From contig CM068313.1 of the NCBI GenBank assembly GCA_034766995.1, positions 58,510,877 through 58,574,876 on the forward strand: DNA of 64,000 nucleotides, given 5' to 3'. The position numbers and the translations under genes were made by a program. The notes below the pieces were generated by a model, which searched no databases, was not told the DNA's origin, and was given only the letters and a program-made list of their open reading frames with translations. This document shows positions 44,605-55,496 of the stretch, piece after piece. Positions within the stretch are counted from its first letter, which is position 1. Each line of letters starts with the position of its first letter. This stretch comes from Acanthacorydalis orientalis. Its lineage: Eukaryota; Arthropoda; Insecta; Megaloptera; Corydalidae.

Positions 44605-45028
44605 AGGTCAGCATTTGTCAATAGAAAAGGCATAATTTCTCACTATGACAATATCCGACCTCAAACGACACGCGTGATTCTCCAAAAACCGAAATAAATT
44701 GAATTGGAATTTATGAGCCATAAATTCCCATTAAATTTACAATATTGTCGATGATCCATCCACAATATTCCTCTAACCTAGCGCCATTGGATTATTATCA
44801 GGCTCCAAAATCACAACAATGGAAAACGGTTCGATATAGAGTGTGATGTCGGAGGAGAAAGTTCTTTAATGGAAAACCAAAAAAGTTTTATCGTCGGGGA
44901 TTGAAAATTTGAGATTAACATGTGAAGAAGTTGTAAATAATAATGAAAAATTTATTTTAGAACAAAATTAAAACGTGATTTTTTATTGGCTGTTTCAGAA
45001 CTTATTTTAAAAACCAAATTACTTATTG
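43790..45028 (+). mobile_element. Mar-6 mariner copy 2, with an internal microsatellite
   Basis: The right end (ATTACTTATTGGATGACA, about 45012-45028) resembles the Mar-6 copy 1 end. The left end is not sharp. Transposase pieces include SGTTVLKMRKFQDVLKSLM, KMGQWVPHELSDVNLKQR (frame-broken, about 44140), LFLNRIVIGEEKCIIYSNIN (catalytic D changed to E, W changed to C), AFVNRKGIISHYDNIRPQTT (second D kept) and YSSNLAPLDYY (about 44780). A TCTA/TA microsatellite (44516-44602) sits in the VNRKG-upstream region and disrupts it. Confidence 0.75.
44516..44602. repeat. (TCTA)n(TA)n microsatellite inside Mar-6 copy 2
   Basis: TCTA tetranucleotides pass into a TA run. Both flanks carry copies of AAGGTCAGYATTWGTCA, suggesting a local duplication around the expanding repeat. 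Confidence 0.9.
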
Positions 45029-45029
45029 G

Positions 45030-45032
45030 ATG

Positions 45033-45113
<81 letters not shown>
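45030..45113. repeat. (TA)n microsatellite
   Basis: A TA run lying between the Mar-6 right end and the Mar-7 left end. Confidence 0.95.
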
Positions 45114-45118
<5 letters not shown>

Positions 45119-45120
45119 TA

Positions 45121-46014
45121 TTGGGTTGATGCATAAGTTCGCAGAATTGTTTTCCAAGGGAACAATGGTTTGGAAAGAAATCTATTTGACATATGTTAAT
45201 GTCATTTTAACACAATAGTATTGTTTTATTTAATATTTCTTGAATTTTTTAATTTGTAGAAGATTTGTATTAGGGGTTCGCTAAAAAAATGGAGTGTCAA
45301 ATACAAAAAAAATGAACATTTCCGAAATATCCTTTTGTTTAAATTAAACCGAAAATTAAAGACATCAGAAGCAGCTAGAAACTTTTGTGACGTTTACAAG
45401 GAGAACACCATCGAGGAAAGTATGGCGCGAAAAAGAATTTTTCGTTTAAAAAAAGGTTATTTTGACAAAAATAATTCTTCACGTTCAGGAAAATCATCCG
45501 ACTTTGTTGAAACCGTTTAAACTCTTCAATTCACGATGATCCACGTCAGTCAATAGTTCTGAGGTTTATTGCCAACAACTCTATCGCCTTGAGGCCGAAA
45601 TTCAAGAAAAACGACCTAGTAGGTGGCATCAAGTGATTTCGCAGCAAGGTAACGCCCATTCATATTCTGCTAACATTACAAAAATGTCTATTAAAAAGCT
45701 TGCTTGGGAAATTTTTTCACATGAGCTTTATCTCCTGATCTGCTCCATCCGATTTTCATCTTTTCTGCTCTCTATCCAACAATTTCAGGAATTTCCTTTA
45801 ATAACAACGCTGCTCTTCAAAATTGTCTTCACAACTTCTTCACTTCCAAATCACCGAGTTTCTTCAAGCTTGGAATTGAAAAACAACCAGAACTTTGGAA
45901 AGCAATCGCAAATAATTAAGAAGAATGTATTATTGGTTGGTTTATGTACATTGTTCATTTAAAAAATAAATTTTAAATTAAATGAAAACGCTACAAACTT
46001 ATGCACCAACCCAC
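45121..46014 (+). mobile_element. Mar-7 mariner, internally deleted
   Basis: Left end TTGGGTTGATGCATAAGTTC and right end, read inversely, GTGGGTTGGTGCATAAGTTT are inverted repeats with TA at 45119-45120 and 46015-46016. The transposase N-terminus reads HFRNILLFKLNRKLKTSEAA, then IEESMARKRIFRLKKGYFDK and SGKSSDFVE. A deletion then joins IHDDPRQS to QQLYRLEAEIQEKRP. The second catalytic site reads QQGNAHSY, with D replaced by G, and the segment leading to the third D is scrambled (HELYLPDLLHP). C-terminal SFNNNAALQN and FFTSKSPSFFKLGIE are recognisable. At 894 bp it is a dead deletion derivative. Confidence 0.85.
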
Positions 46015-46016
46015 TA

Positions 46017-46939
46017 AGTCAAAATTATATTAACACTTACATGGAATAAGCATTTAAATTTTATTTTATTGGTTTCTCCGATATGATAGGAGAAATGATA
46101 ACGCTAGAAGAAAAAACAATCCACCAATCCGTTTAACGATTTATCTTAAAAAAAATGTTTGGACTGGGTTGGTTTTGAACAACTATGAAGGTAATTTATT
46201 TTCGTATATTTATAGATTTAGGCAACGGACTTAGTCATTGTCATTCTAATTCACTTATATTTTAATTAACTTTAAAAAGTGTATTTTTCTTTACTTCGAA
46301 TTCTTTCTAAATAATATTCCGATTTCAGAATATATATTTAAACTCTTGAAATTTCGGCCCAAATTCTGTGTTTTATTTCAAATCAATAAATTGAACTCTT
46401 ATTTAAAAAAAAACCTGTATTGGCATGGAGTGTTAATTGATTTTTGTAACATTATAAACTTGTATAATTCTTCAAATTTATTGTACATTAACATTATAAT
46501 TAAAAAAAATATGTTTGTAAAATTCAATGCAAACAAAATTTTTCAAGTGTACAGAAATATTATTCAATCCAGATAAATAATCGTTCTGTTATAAAATTCT
46601 TATACGACTTCATATTTCTAAGCCACGATGCTAAACAATAAAAGACGAGAGAAAAATAAATTTGTAACAAAGTTTCGTTGACGGTCAATCAACAGGACCG
46701 CTATGCCGGCTGATCGTAACTGACGTACGATGCGGGTCATCGAACTGCGGCCCACAGAATGATGAATGAAGCGAAGATGTGAAATAAATGAACTGGACAA
46801 TGGTGCACTGTTAACACTTCATTTCACGCCAAGATTTTTCTTTTGAATTGTTCGCATTGTTGCTTATACAATCATGTGTCTTTATATGTTCTGTTGTATA
46901 GGTAATAGTGTTGTCATTGCGAACAAAGATCTCAATACA
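46017..46939. other. AT-rich spacer
   Basis: No feature was recognised. Small frames at 46346-46576 and 46618-46800 have no known motif. Confidence 0.35.
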
Positions 46940-46971
46940 CGTATATATATATATATATATATATAAATATG

Positions 46972-47042
<71 letters not shown>
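46940..47042. repeat. (TA)n microsatellite, interrupted
   Basis: A TA run with several TATG interruptions. Confidence 0.95.
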
Positions 47043-47047
<5 letters not shown>

Positions 47048-47409
47048 ATTATTAAAAGTATGTAAATACATTTCTAAACTTTGAATATAAAAATGTTTTA
47101 ATTACCTTTTCTGGCATACTGATTTAAATTTTTAAAATTATTTTTTTAAATATTGAAATCTTAATGAAAAAAGATTCTGAATGAAACAATTTCATGTCGG
47201 AATTATTTTTTTCAGTATGTGAAAAAAAATCTTCAAGTAAATAGAATAGATTTAAAAGAGACAGACACTGACTACCATTTTTACAAATAACCACTATGAA
47301 TATTTTATTCAGCACTGAATTGCAACAAAATTTCTTAGCATTTTTAAGGTGAATTTCAAATGTAGTGTTTACTTATTTGTACATATATTTATTCAAATAT
47401 ATGTCCCAT
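47043..47409. other. AT-rich spacer
   Basis: Nothing was recognised. Confidence 0.3.
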
Positions 47410-47990
47410 TTTGATCCACCCCCTTTCGCCGACTTTCATGTAGTTTCATAGTTCCTTCCTCTCAGAATTTTGCATCTTTCTGACCGATGAATTCAACCAA
47501 GTGGTTTCTGCAGGCTTCCATGAATGTGAAGTTTTTTCCATTAAGGGAATTCTGTAGGGATCGGAACAAATGATAATCTGAAGGTGCAAGATCAGGTGAA
47601 TATGACGGGTGTTGTAGGAGATCCCAGCCAAACTGCACCAATTTCTGACAGATCTGCAAAGAGACGTGAGGTCCAGCGTTGTATTGATAGAAAATGATAC
47701 CACTCCCATTGGCATATTCTGGACGCTTTTGACCGATTGTCGTCTTTAATTGGTCCGATTGAGCACAATACTCCGAATTTATCGTCTGATTATTTGGAAG
47801 AAGCTTGTAATAGACAACACTCATCCAATCCTACCAGATATGCAACATCACCTTCTTCGAATGAAGACCCGCTTTTGAAGTGGCAATAATGTGGAAGATC
47901 CATATTATTGTGGACGATCCATTTTTCTTCCCCAGTGATTATCGCTTTAGAAACGGATTTTCACAAAATATGTACACACTTTCGTTGTCA
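47410..47990 (-). pseudogene. Mar-8 mariner transposase, C-terminal two-thirds
   Basis: On the minus strand, ITGEEKWIVHNN (first catalytic D replaced by E, about 47940) is followed by a KAGLHSKKVMLHIWWDW-like segment split by a frameshift. From 47824 it is open for 120 codons: SVVYYKLLPNNQTINSEYCA, KRPEYANGSGIIFYQYNAGP, WDLLQHPSYSPDLAPSDYH and SLQNSLNGKNF, to a TAA at 47462-47464. The second catalytic Asp is tyrosine (FYQYNA), so the enzyme would be inactive even where the frame is open. Thirty-four residues separate it from the last D. No TIR or N-terminal domain was found. Confidence 0.82.
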
Positions 47991-48334
47991 GAAAATTTTT
48001 GTTAACATTTGTTCTTTGTAAATATTTATTATATATTTGTTTTATTTTCATAGCATAAAAATATTTTAAACCAATTTTTCAATTTTTAAGTCTTGAATGA
48101 TTTTTATAAATTATATTATATAGTATATTCTTAACAAAATGTGTAAGATTTTTCTTAATTTTTCTATTCTCTCATAAGAGAATTTCAAAATTTAATTTAC
48201 TTAATACCTAATCTAAAAAAAAGAAATATTAACTGCTTCATAAATTACCAGCAAACCACAAAGTATTTATTTTAAGCGGTTTATAAATTTATTTCCGCAA
48301 TAAAAAAATGACTTTTTACATAATATATTAAATC
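47991..48334. other. AT-rich spacer
   Basis: Nothing was recognised. Confidence 0.3.
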
Positions 48335-48930
48335 ACCCATAAGGGAAGCGATATTTCATATAGGTGAAAATTGATGATCCAATACTTTGCGATTGTTGCA
48401 ATAGCGTATCAGATGTACATGCTACTAAATTCTAAGTAATATTTTTTCAGGATTATCGTGGAAGGTTAACAGTTATCGTGCAAATTTTAGAAGAAAAAAT
48501 ATTCGTTAACATGGAAGTGTCACAAGAGCATATCAGGTATATTTTTCTCGAATTTTTACTGGTGCCGAAAAATGGATTGTTTATAATAATATTACATGTC
48601 AAAGACTATGGGTTGACCAGCACGAAACAATACCTTCAACCGCGAAAGAAGGACTTCATTCAAAAAAGATTATGTTTTTTGTTGGTGGGATATGGAAGAA
48701 ATTATCCACTATAAGTTATTATTAGATATTCGAACCATTACAAAAGAAGTTGTATTGTAAACCACTCGTACGGCTAAAATAATCCATTTATGTAAAACGG
48801 CCGGCATTAGCTAAAAGAAATGGTGTAATTTTTCACCACAACACCTGACCTGGCATAGCATTTGAAATACTTCAAAAACTAAAACAATTTAAATGGAAAG
48901 TTATGAGTCCTCCAAATTATAGTTATATCA
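48335..48930 (+). mobile_element. Mar-6 mariner copy 3, large internal deletion
   Basis: The left end TCACCCATAAGGGAAGC matches the Mar-6 TIR loosely. ATG 48510 reads MEVSQEHIRYIFLEF, then jumps after FLLVP directly to AEKWIVYNN at the first catalytic block, removing all DNA-binding sequence. KEGLHSKKIMFF, KKLYC, RPALAKRNGVIFHH (D of HHDN lost in HHNT) and WKVMSPPNYS follow. It fades before the third catalytic D. Confidence 0.72.
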
Positions 48931-50949
48931 AATTATTTAATATATTATTTTTCTCCAATTATTAGTTTGTTTTTAGTGTTAATAACTTGAATAGTATTTC
49001 CAATGGAATTAATTCTATTGGTTTTATTGCAATAATCTTTGGATTTTAATTTATATAACGTCTCTTGAGCAAGATCAAATACTTTAATAAATTCCAAAAG
49101 ATAGTCTTTTGATCATGACGCCATTTCAAACTGCGTACATCCTCATTCTGTTAAATAACTATTTTAAATAATTTAAAAAGTTTATAACTCAAAAATAAAT
49201 AATTTAAAATGTGGTCAATATAACAGTAGAACTAGAAGATAAACTAAGAATTGAGGAATATGTACACGTGTGCATAGAAGAGTTTGTTTTCGAAGAACCG
49301 TTTTTTGTGTAGTGGTGGGAAGGATTTCCTCTCTTTCAGATTGCTTCGTTCTCAGAAATCTCTTTACAGCATTCACAGTAAATTAACTTTTTTCTTACAA
49401 ATATTCCAGGTGTTTTTTGCACTAACATAAAAAAACTTTTAAAAAAAGTGTTGAGTACATAAGAGTTTAATTTAATTTAATTTAAGTTTTATTTAAGTTT
49501 TTAGCTAACTAAGAAAATAGCTAACTAAAAATAACTTATGAAACTAAGCTTATTACAAGAAGAAACAAACAAAAACTGAACGCTTTCACTGAAACTGCTC
49601 TGAAAACACACTCTTAAAATTTACTTGCGTTCAGTTGGCTGGACTGATCGATAGAATTTCTTTTAGTTCTTGAGTCGAACTGATCAGTTCAAAAGGGAAT
49701 GACACATATATCACAGACCATCAGTTTATTGTAGCGGTCACAACTAATCAGTCAAAACTGAAAGCCAAACTGATAGTGTTTGTGGTCTTTAAGATATAAT
49801 ATAAAATCATAACAGTTACAAATGGATGAAACCGAGTCTATTAGATAAGTATTGAACGATTTTTCCAATGTGTAATCTCTGGGTGACATTTATTTATAGA
49901 GAGATTTATTGAATAAAGCGAATTATATAACAAATTGTAGAATATTTGAAGAAGTTTTGACTCCATATATCGACAAATACTTCATGCCGATACAGAGATA
50001 ATTGCACAGCCATACTCTACCAGATATGTTCGCGAGTATATTTTTGACATTGGAATCAACTGTACAAATTGGTGAGTTTGTAGCCCGAACTAAAATCCTG
50101 CACACCACATATAGAACGAGTTTAAAAGAAGAATGTGCGAATGTCAGCTCCATATAAAATAGCGAAGTTGAAGGCAGCTGATCTGAAGGAGTGGAAACCG
50201 ACTCTACAAAACAATGAAGTATTTAATCGAGAGTATGAATTGTGCTTGTAATTATGACAGAGAACTAAGTCGAAAAATTGAAAAAAATGATTTTATGATT
50301 TATTTTATATTATAATTATTTATATTTTTATAATCTAGAAAAACTTAAAAAATACCGTTTAATTACTTTTCAAAGTTGGTCGGTAAACATAATTCTGTTT
50401 TTGCTAATTTCGGTAATGGACTAAGTCACTTATTTTTCGATATACTTTGTTTTTATAAAAAAATGCATGCACCTATCTGAATTTTGTATAAAACTATATT
50501 TATTGTCAAGGTAAACAACCCTTTAGTTAAGTCAACTTCTTTGTTTAAAGCTCTCAAACGAACAATTATATCGGAAAACAAAATATCTAGAAAAATCAAT
50601 TACAAATAGGACGAAAAATATTAAGGAAGAATATGTTTTTTGGTTGAAAATATAATACAATGAATCAGATTTCTAAAAGATATCCCTTATCAGATGTTTT
50701 ATAAAATATCTTTAGATGACAGTACAGAGATACATCTTTAGATGAAAGATTCAGAGTTTAGATCTATCACTCAAAAAAATAGGCCGAAAATATGCGAAAA
50801 AATTAAATTATTTCCACTTTATACGAGAATCCGACCACTAACATAAGAAAAACATGAGAGTATAATGGATCTGTTTCCCCGTAAATTCCACCAATTTTCT
50901 ATGCATATTTTTATATCCTCAAAAATTACAAAAAGAACAAACCGAATTA
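48931..50949. other. AT-rich spacer of about 2 kb, no gene recognised
   Basis: A (TTTAA)n-like stretch lies at 49467-49500. A 76-codon minus-strand frame at 50153-49923 has no known motif. This is the longest stretch without a recognised mobile element on this side of the window. Confidence 0.35.
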
Positions 50950-51164
50950 TTAACTACTTTAGCGTTTTGTTTCATTTTCAGAATATGCACTGGTGTGCTT
51001 AATTATTTCTAGGCGATGACGAGTATACTTAATGAAAACATAGTAATTTCACTTGCTATAAGATTGAGTTAAATTGTAATAAAATAATAACTTTTTTAGT
51101 TGTTTCTTTGAAAAATTTTTAATTTTATTGATAAGTAATTCACAAATCGTATTTTATTACTGTT

Positions 51165-51634
51165 TGTTGCCATCCATTTTTTAATCTAGAATGTTGTTTC
51201 AAATTCAGGCAACTTTCCAAATATTGCTCAGCATATAAATTAGTTTGCTCCACTATTGTGTTTAGTAAGTCATAATCTAAAAAAAATTCCATATAAAACA
51301 CATATTTGATTTTTGACGAATGGGGAATAGTGAAATTTGGGCCAGAATGAGCACTAAATTTAAATGGTGCTCGTTCTCAACCTCTTATATTCCATTGTAC
51401 ATTTGAATTTTTATTTTCCTTAATGGGTTCATTCCCTTCTTCATCCTCATCACTACATTCATACTCATCACTAAATTACTGATATTCTTTTCTGTGTCCT
51501 TGTATGTAAAACCGCATATTCATTATCTTCTTCAACCTCATCACTACTTTCATCAGAAGATGTTACAGTTATTATCGCTCTTTTCTGTTTTCTTGGATGT
51601 AAAGATATATTTTCATCACTATCAGTAAAATTCA
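51165..51634 (-). pseudogene. piggyBac-like transposase N-terminal fragment
   Basis: The minus strand reads MNFTDSDENISLHPRKQKRA (start 51634), an acidic region with DESSDEVEEDNEYA and YECSDEDEEGNE. It then gives RAPFKFSAHSGPNFTIPHSS and FFLDYDLLNTIVEQTNLYAE followed by QYLESCLNL. The F-S-G-GP and FF-DLL--IVEQTN-YAEQ pattern is the conserved start of the piggyBac transposase core. At least two in-frame stops occur, and everything beyond the first catalytic region is deleted. Confidence 0.75.
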
Positions 51635-51766
51635 TCAGGGAGGATAAATAAAAACATTATTTATTTCACAAGTTTTTCTATTACACTCTATAATACTTTC
51701 TCTAGATAGCAGACGTAAGATTCACGAAACAAACAAAAAAGTACTTAGAAATATACTAAAAGGTAC

Positions 51767-51778
<12 letters not shown>

Positions 51779-51823
<45 letters not shown>
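51779..51823. repeat. (TA)n microsatellite
   Basis: A pure TA run inside the piggyBac-like element. Confidence 0.95.
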
Positions 51824-51826
<3 letters not shown>

Positions 51827-51949
51827 CTACATTATAAAATAAATACCAAAAACGAATTTTTTCTCCACATGACTAGTATACTCGACATAAAACAAAAAAT
51901 GCAGTCTTTTCATGACGAGCATACTCGTTATAAACGCTGAAGGGGTTAA

Positions 51950-52870
51950 AGAAGAAGATGAAATCTCTTGTATTACTAAAAATTAGTTTTATATAATTAT
52001 AATTACAATATATGAGTGGACTGTTGTTTGCAACATGCATTGTTGAATAAAACTAAAATATTTTGGTTATGAGTCATTTTTAAGATGTTTGAATAATTTT
52101 TCAAATAGTCTAAATCATATGCAGTACCAATAAACACATATCTTTTCATGATACTCGTAAACATTTATAATTACATAAAAGATTCATATTATAACAGTAA
52201 GTAATTTGGAAAATATTTTATTACATAATTGAAAAATAGCTTTTATTGCACACAAACGCAAACTTTTAAATATTTCAATACGAAAAATATATGACAGTCC
52301 ACTGTCATAATTACCGGTAGAATTGTAGAAGGTATGAAGTAATTCGAGTACAGGAAGGAAATACCAACTATTAGAATTTAAAAAATGTTACTATATCGAT
52401 AAAATTTTACCGAAAATTATATTTGTAATTTTTTAAGTGATCTTCGTTTTCCATTTTGATATATTTTTTTATAAAATCAAGTGATTTTACCTCCTATTCT
52501 CTTTGTTCTCCGACACCCAAAGCAAGAGCACTCTCTTGCTAATGCTTACTCCCTCCCTTTGAAAAATGATTATGACTGTTACTTGAAAATGTAAATGTTG
52601 ATAATAAACAAAGATAATATCATCGTTAATTAATCAGAAAACAGATCACGTGATCACCATCAGCCATTCAGAACAAGATAAACATCATTTGGCAACAACA
52701 AAACTAATATATAAAGCGTTTTTTTGATACATATAAAATTAATTTTATATTAGAGGGGTGGGCAGCTTGTTTGTTAATAAGAGCCATATATAATACTTTA
52801 TAGCCATTATAATACATTTTTGAATTTTCAAGGGCCGCAGAAAATATAATTTTAAAATCATATTTATTAG
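51950..52870. other. AT-rich spacer
   Basis: No gene was recognised. CAGATCACGTGATCACC at 52643-52659 contains the palindrome GATCACGTGATC. Confidence 0.3.
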
Positions 52871-52944
52871 GTTGATAGAAAAATAATTGCAGTCTATGAC
52901 CTTCAAATTCATATACAAAACCGCAATTATTTTCCTACCAACCT
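52871..52944. mobile_element. 74-bp Mar-4-type MITE, almost only terminal repeats
   Basis: AGGTTGATAGAAAAATAATT at 52871 is mirrored by the inverse of AGGTTGGTAGGAAAATAATT ending at 52944. The 24-bp arms leave only 26 bp between. The inner bases (GACCTTCAAATTCATATAC) match the subterminal sequence of the tandem array units. Confidence 0.8.
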
Positions 52945-53503
52945 AATATAAATATTAAAAAATAGAACTATATATGATAGTAGTCCTTGTCACCAAAGCA
53001 GAATGTGTTTAATCTCTACTCGTTAAAGACTTTGATTGAGTTTTTATTTTTGAAGTTAAAAGTTGCCGAGACCGTGTTAAAAGTTGCATTTTAAAGATAT
53101 TTTTCTCAAAAATTTACACAGTAACCCGTCCCAAATTTGGTTTTATTGAGTTCAGAAAGTCTTCATTAACAAAATTATTTAATTTTATGTCTTTTTCAGG
53201 ACTGTTCATAACCGTAGAATCATCTTAAACAGCAATTTGGACACATTATGCGTATGGATGTTTGAAAAGGTAATGTGAATTACCCGTTCATGTATAAAAT
53301 ATTCTAATATTGACACATACTGTACTACCATAGATTATTCATAAAAAAGTTAAGGAAAGATTCCAATGAAATCCAATATTGTCTCGGTAGTCACACGCAG
53401 TAGCTTTGGGAGCCACAGTTTGCCTACTCTTTATATATTATCTTCATTTTATCATAAGAATCATTTCATAAAAAAATGGTTAACGCAATTTTTTTACCGG
53501 CCA

Positions 53504-53505
<2 letters not shown>
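52945..53505. other. AT-rich spacer with one candidate splice-bounded segment
   Basis: TTATGTCTTTTTCAG before 53201 and AAG|GTAATG near 53270 would bound a 70-nt segment with one open frame (TVHNRRIILNSNLD). Alone this is weak evidence for an exon. Confidence 0.2.

Positions 53506-53573
<68 letters not shown>
53506..53573. repeat. (TA)n microsatellite
   Basis: A TA run ending at the left end of the hAT-type MITE. Confidence 0.95.
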
Positions 53574-53576
<3 letters not shown>

Positions 53577-54150
53577 TGCTCTTCAAACTGTGTTTCGCGG
53601 AATTCTACAGTTCCTCGCAAACTCTTCAGATGTTCCACGAATCAAAGTCAAAATTCGCAAGAATTATTAAAAATTAAATACCAGTTAGAAGAAATTTTTG
53701 ATTTTTGATTAAATTCACACAGAATACCCCAAAATCTCTAACAAAGCAGTGAAAATCTTGATGCCTTTCACCACAACTTATGCTAAAAATCATTCTCAAC
53801 CAGTGTAGCTACGACAACCAAATACAGAAATAGACTCGAATATGAATACAACTTACAGACAATATCAATAGTGCCCGATTTCAATATTTTGTGTCAAAAA
53901 AATGCAAGCACATCCCAGTCATTAAACTTACTTATGTAGCTATGTTTAATAAGTTAGTAATTAATCCTATTTAACTTGTATTAAAATTGTTTATTAATGA
54001 TTTTCTTTTCATTTTTGACGTAAATTGCACACATATTTTTCTCTTTTCAATGATTTTTAAACAATTATTTTTCTATGAACGATAGAGGTCTCACAAAAAT
54101 AATTAATTAACTTAAAGGTTTCGTGAGCCGACAATGTTTGAAGACCACTG
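53574..54150. mobile_element. hAT-type MITE with 8-bp target duplication
   Basis: Left end CAGTGCTCTTCAAACTGTG and right end, read inversely, CAGTGGTCTTCAAACATTG are inverted repeats of the hAT kind (CAGTGGT-type start). Flanks are ATATATAT (53566-53573) and ATATATAC (54151-54158), a 7/8 match to an 8-bp duplication. The 577-bp interior is non-coding. Confidence 0.75.
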
Positions 54151-54158
54151 ATATATAC

Positions 54159-54728
54159 TGTTTAATCCAAAAAAATGAAAATCTAGTTTATCTCGAACAC
54201 GATGACAAAGAGATTCATATAAATGTAGTTACGAGAAAGAAAGAAAGCGAATCACAGAACTTCATCTGCTGTTCGACAGATGTCTGTGGCATACATAGTC
54301 CCAATGGATCTGATTGTTAGTTGCTCGACTATACGTCAGTCCTTACGTTCATCCATCAGTCTACCCAACTGTCCATTTATACGTATAAGCACGACGTAGA
54401 CTATACATACGTATCTACAGCTTTCGATTACGATTACCTTCCTCAATACATGTTTAACTCTACAGCAAGAAAGTTTATAGGAAATAATAGAGCGTTCGTA
54501 TTGAAATCAGAAGTTGGACGAACTGCAATAACAAAATTGAATGTAATATATGTACATAAATTAGTTATAACTCGAGTTTATAAACTATACTTGTCAACTT
54601 TACAATGTGAAAAAGAAGAACTTGATCGAATATGTTCATAACTTGCGCATATATTACAATTATTATACTCCTGAAGCGCTTTTCGCTCTTCATTTTTGTG
54701 TGATCAGTATAAAAGAAAAATGTAGATC
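54159..54728. other. Spacer with an unrecognised 107-codon frame
   Basis: A plus-strand frame at 54321-54641 is open but has low-complexity Y and T content and no known domain. The flanking sequence gives no support for a gene. Confidence 0.25.
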
Positions 54729-55406
54729 TGAACACATTGACGCCGGAGTGTTTGGAGCAGCACTTTACGTGGCGACGGGAAGATTTCGGGTGTTTCGTTT
54801 CAATCGCGTTACGTTAGAAAAAACTGGTATAGATTTAAAAATAAATAATATTTTTCAAGCAAATTTTGAGGTATGTAGTAAATTAATTTATTGCATCATA
54901 ATCTAGACTGTTTAAAATTCGATTATCAGAGGTTTTCAACTTTTGTTAAAAATAAAAAATTTATATAATTTTTACAATAACTTGTCATAGTTAGTATTTC
55001 TTCTTTGTATGATTTTCTTATTTGTACGATTATCTCATCAAATGCACTGGGATTATTTGATTATGACGAAGATAGAGATTTCTACTGTCTCTGATTGTAT
55101 TCAGAAGAAAAGGACCAAGCGTCGACCATATCGCCATTTCTACCATATCGCTCTAATGTATATACAAGCTGCAGTATCAATAATCAAGAGGTAAAAAAAG
55201 TTGAAAATATATATATATATATATACATTTATTTCAATTCTTATAAAAATCTATTTTGGTATTTATGCAAAGAACTTGACCAATTTATAGTTTTTTTTTC
55301 AAATTTATTATACATGAAAATCTCAATGACGCATTTTCGCGTCATCCGGCGCCAAGTAAAAGACACGGATGACGTGAAAATGCGGCATCCGGCACCAATG
55401 TGTTAA
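54729..55406. mobile_element. TTAA-type MITE
   Basis: The left end is AACACATTGACGCCGGAGTG (54731 on; the TTAA is now TGAA). The right end read inversely is TTAACACATTGGTGCCGGATG (TTAA at 55403-55406). The shared repeat is AACACATTG-x-x-GCCGGA. The interior holds GCGTCATCCGG/CCGGATGACG-like inverted motifs and a short (TA)n at 55207-55227. The repeat resembles the TTAACAYGTTGA ends of the MITEs at 28380-28933 and 31802-32586. Confidence 0.65.
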
Positions 55407-55496
55407 TGTAAAATATTACTAGTATTGATGAAGAATGAAAAGAGATACTATATTTTTTCTTTTCAACATAATTGTGAGTCGATTTATTTTATATCT

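Larger units (their letters stand above)
50950..51949 (-). mobile_element. Internally deleted piggyBac-like element with TTAA ends (second lineage)
   Basis: TTAACTACTTTAGCGTTT at 50950 and, inversely, TTAACCCCTTCAGCGTTT ending at 51949 are inverted repeats with TTAA at both outer edges. Subterminal GACGAGTATACTT (51019) and GACGAGCATACTCG (51914) form a second inverted pair. The length is 1.0 kb. A (TA)n run (51779-51823) lies inside. It encodes only an N-terminal transposase part on the minus strand. Confidence 0.78.

Noticed and set aside
54321..54906. Two overlapping frames of about 100 codons
   Set aside because: The second overlaps the left end of a TTAA MITE, and neither has a recognisable domain or start context.
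54607..54906. Chance that TIR-like CCGGAGTG and GCGTCATCCGG motifs mark a promoter
   Set aside because: They pair as inverted MITE ends, which explains them better.
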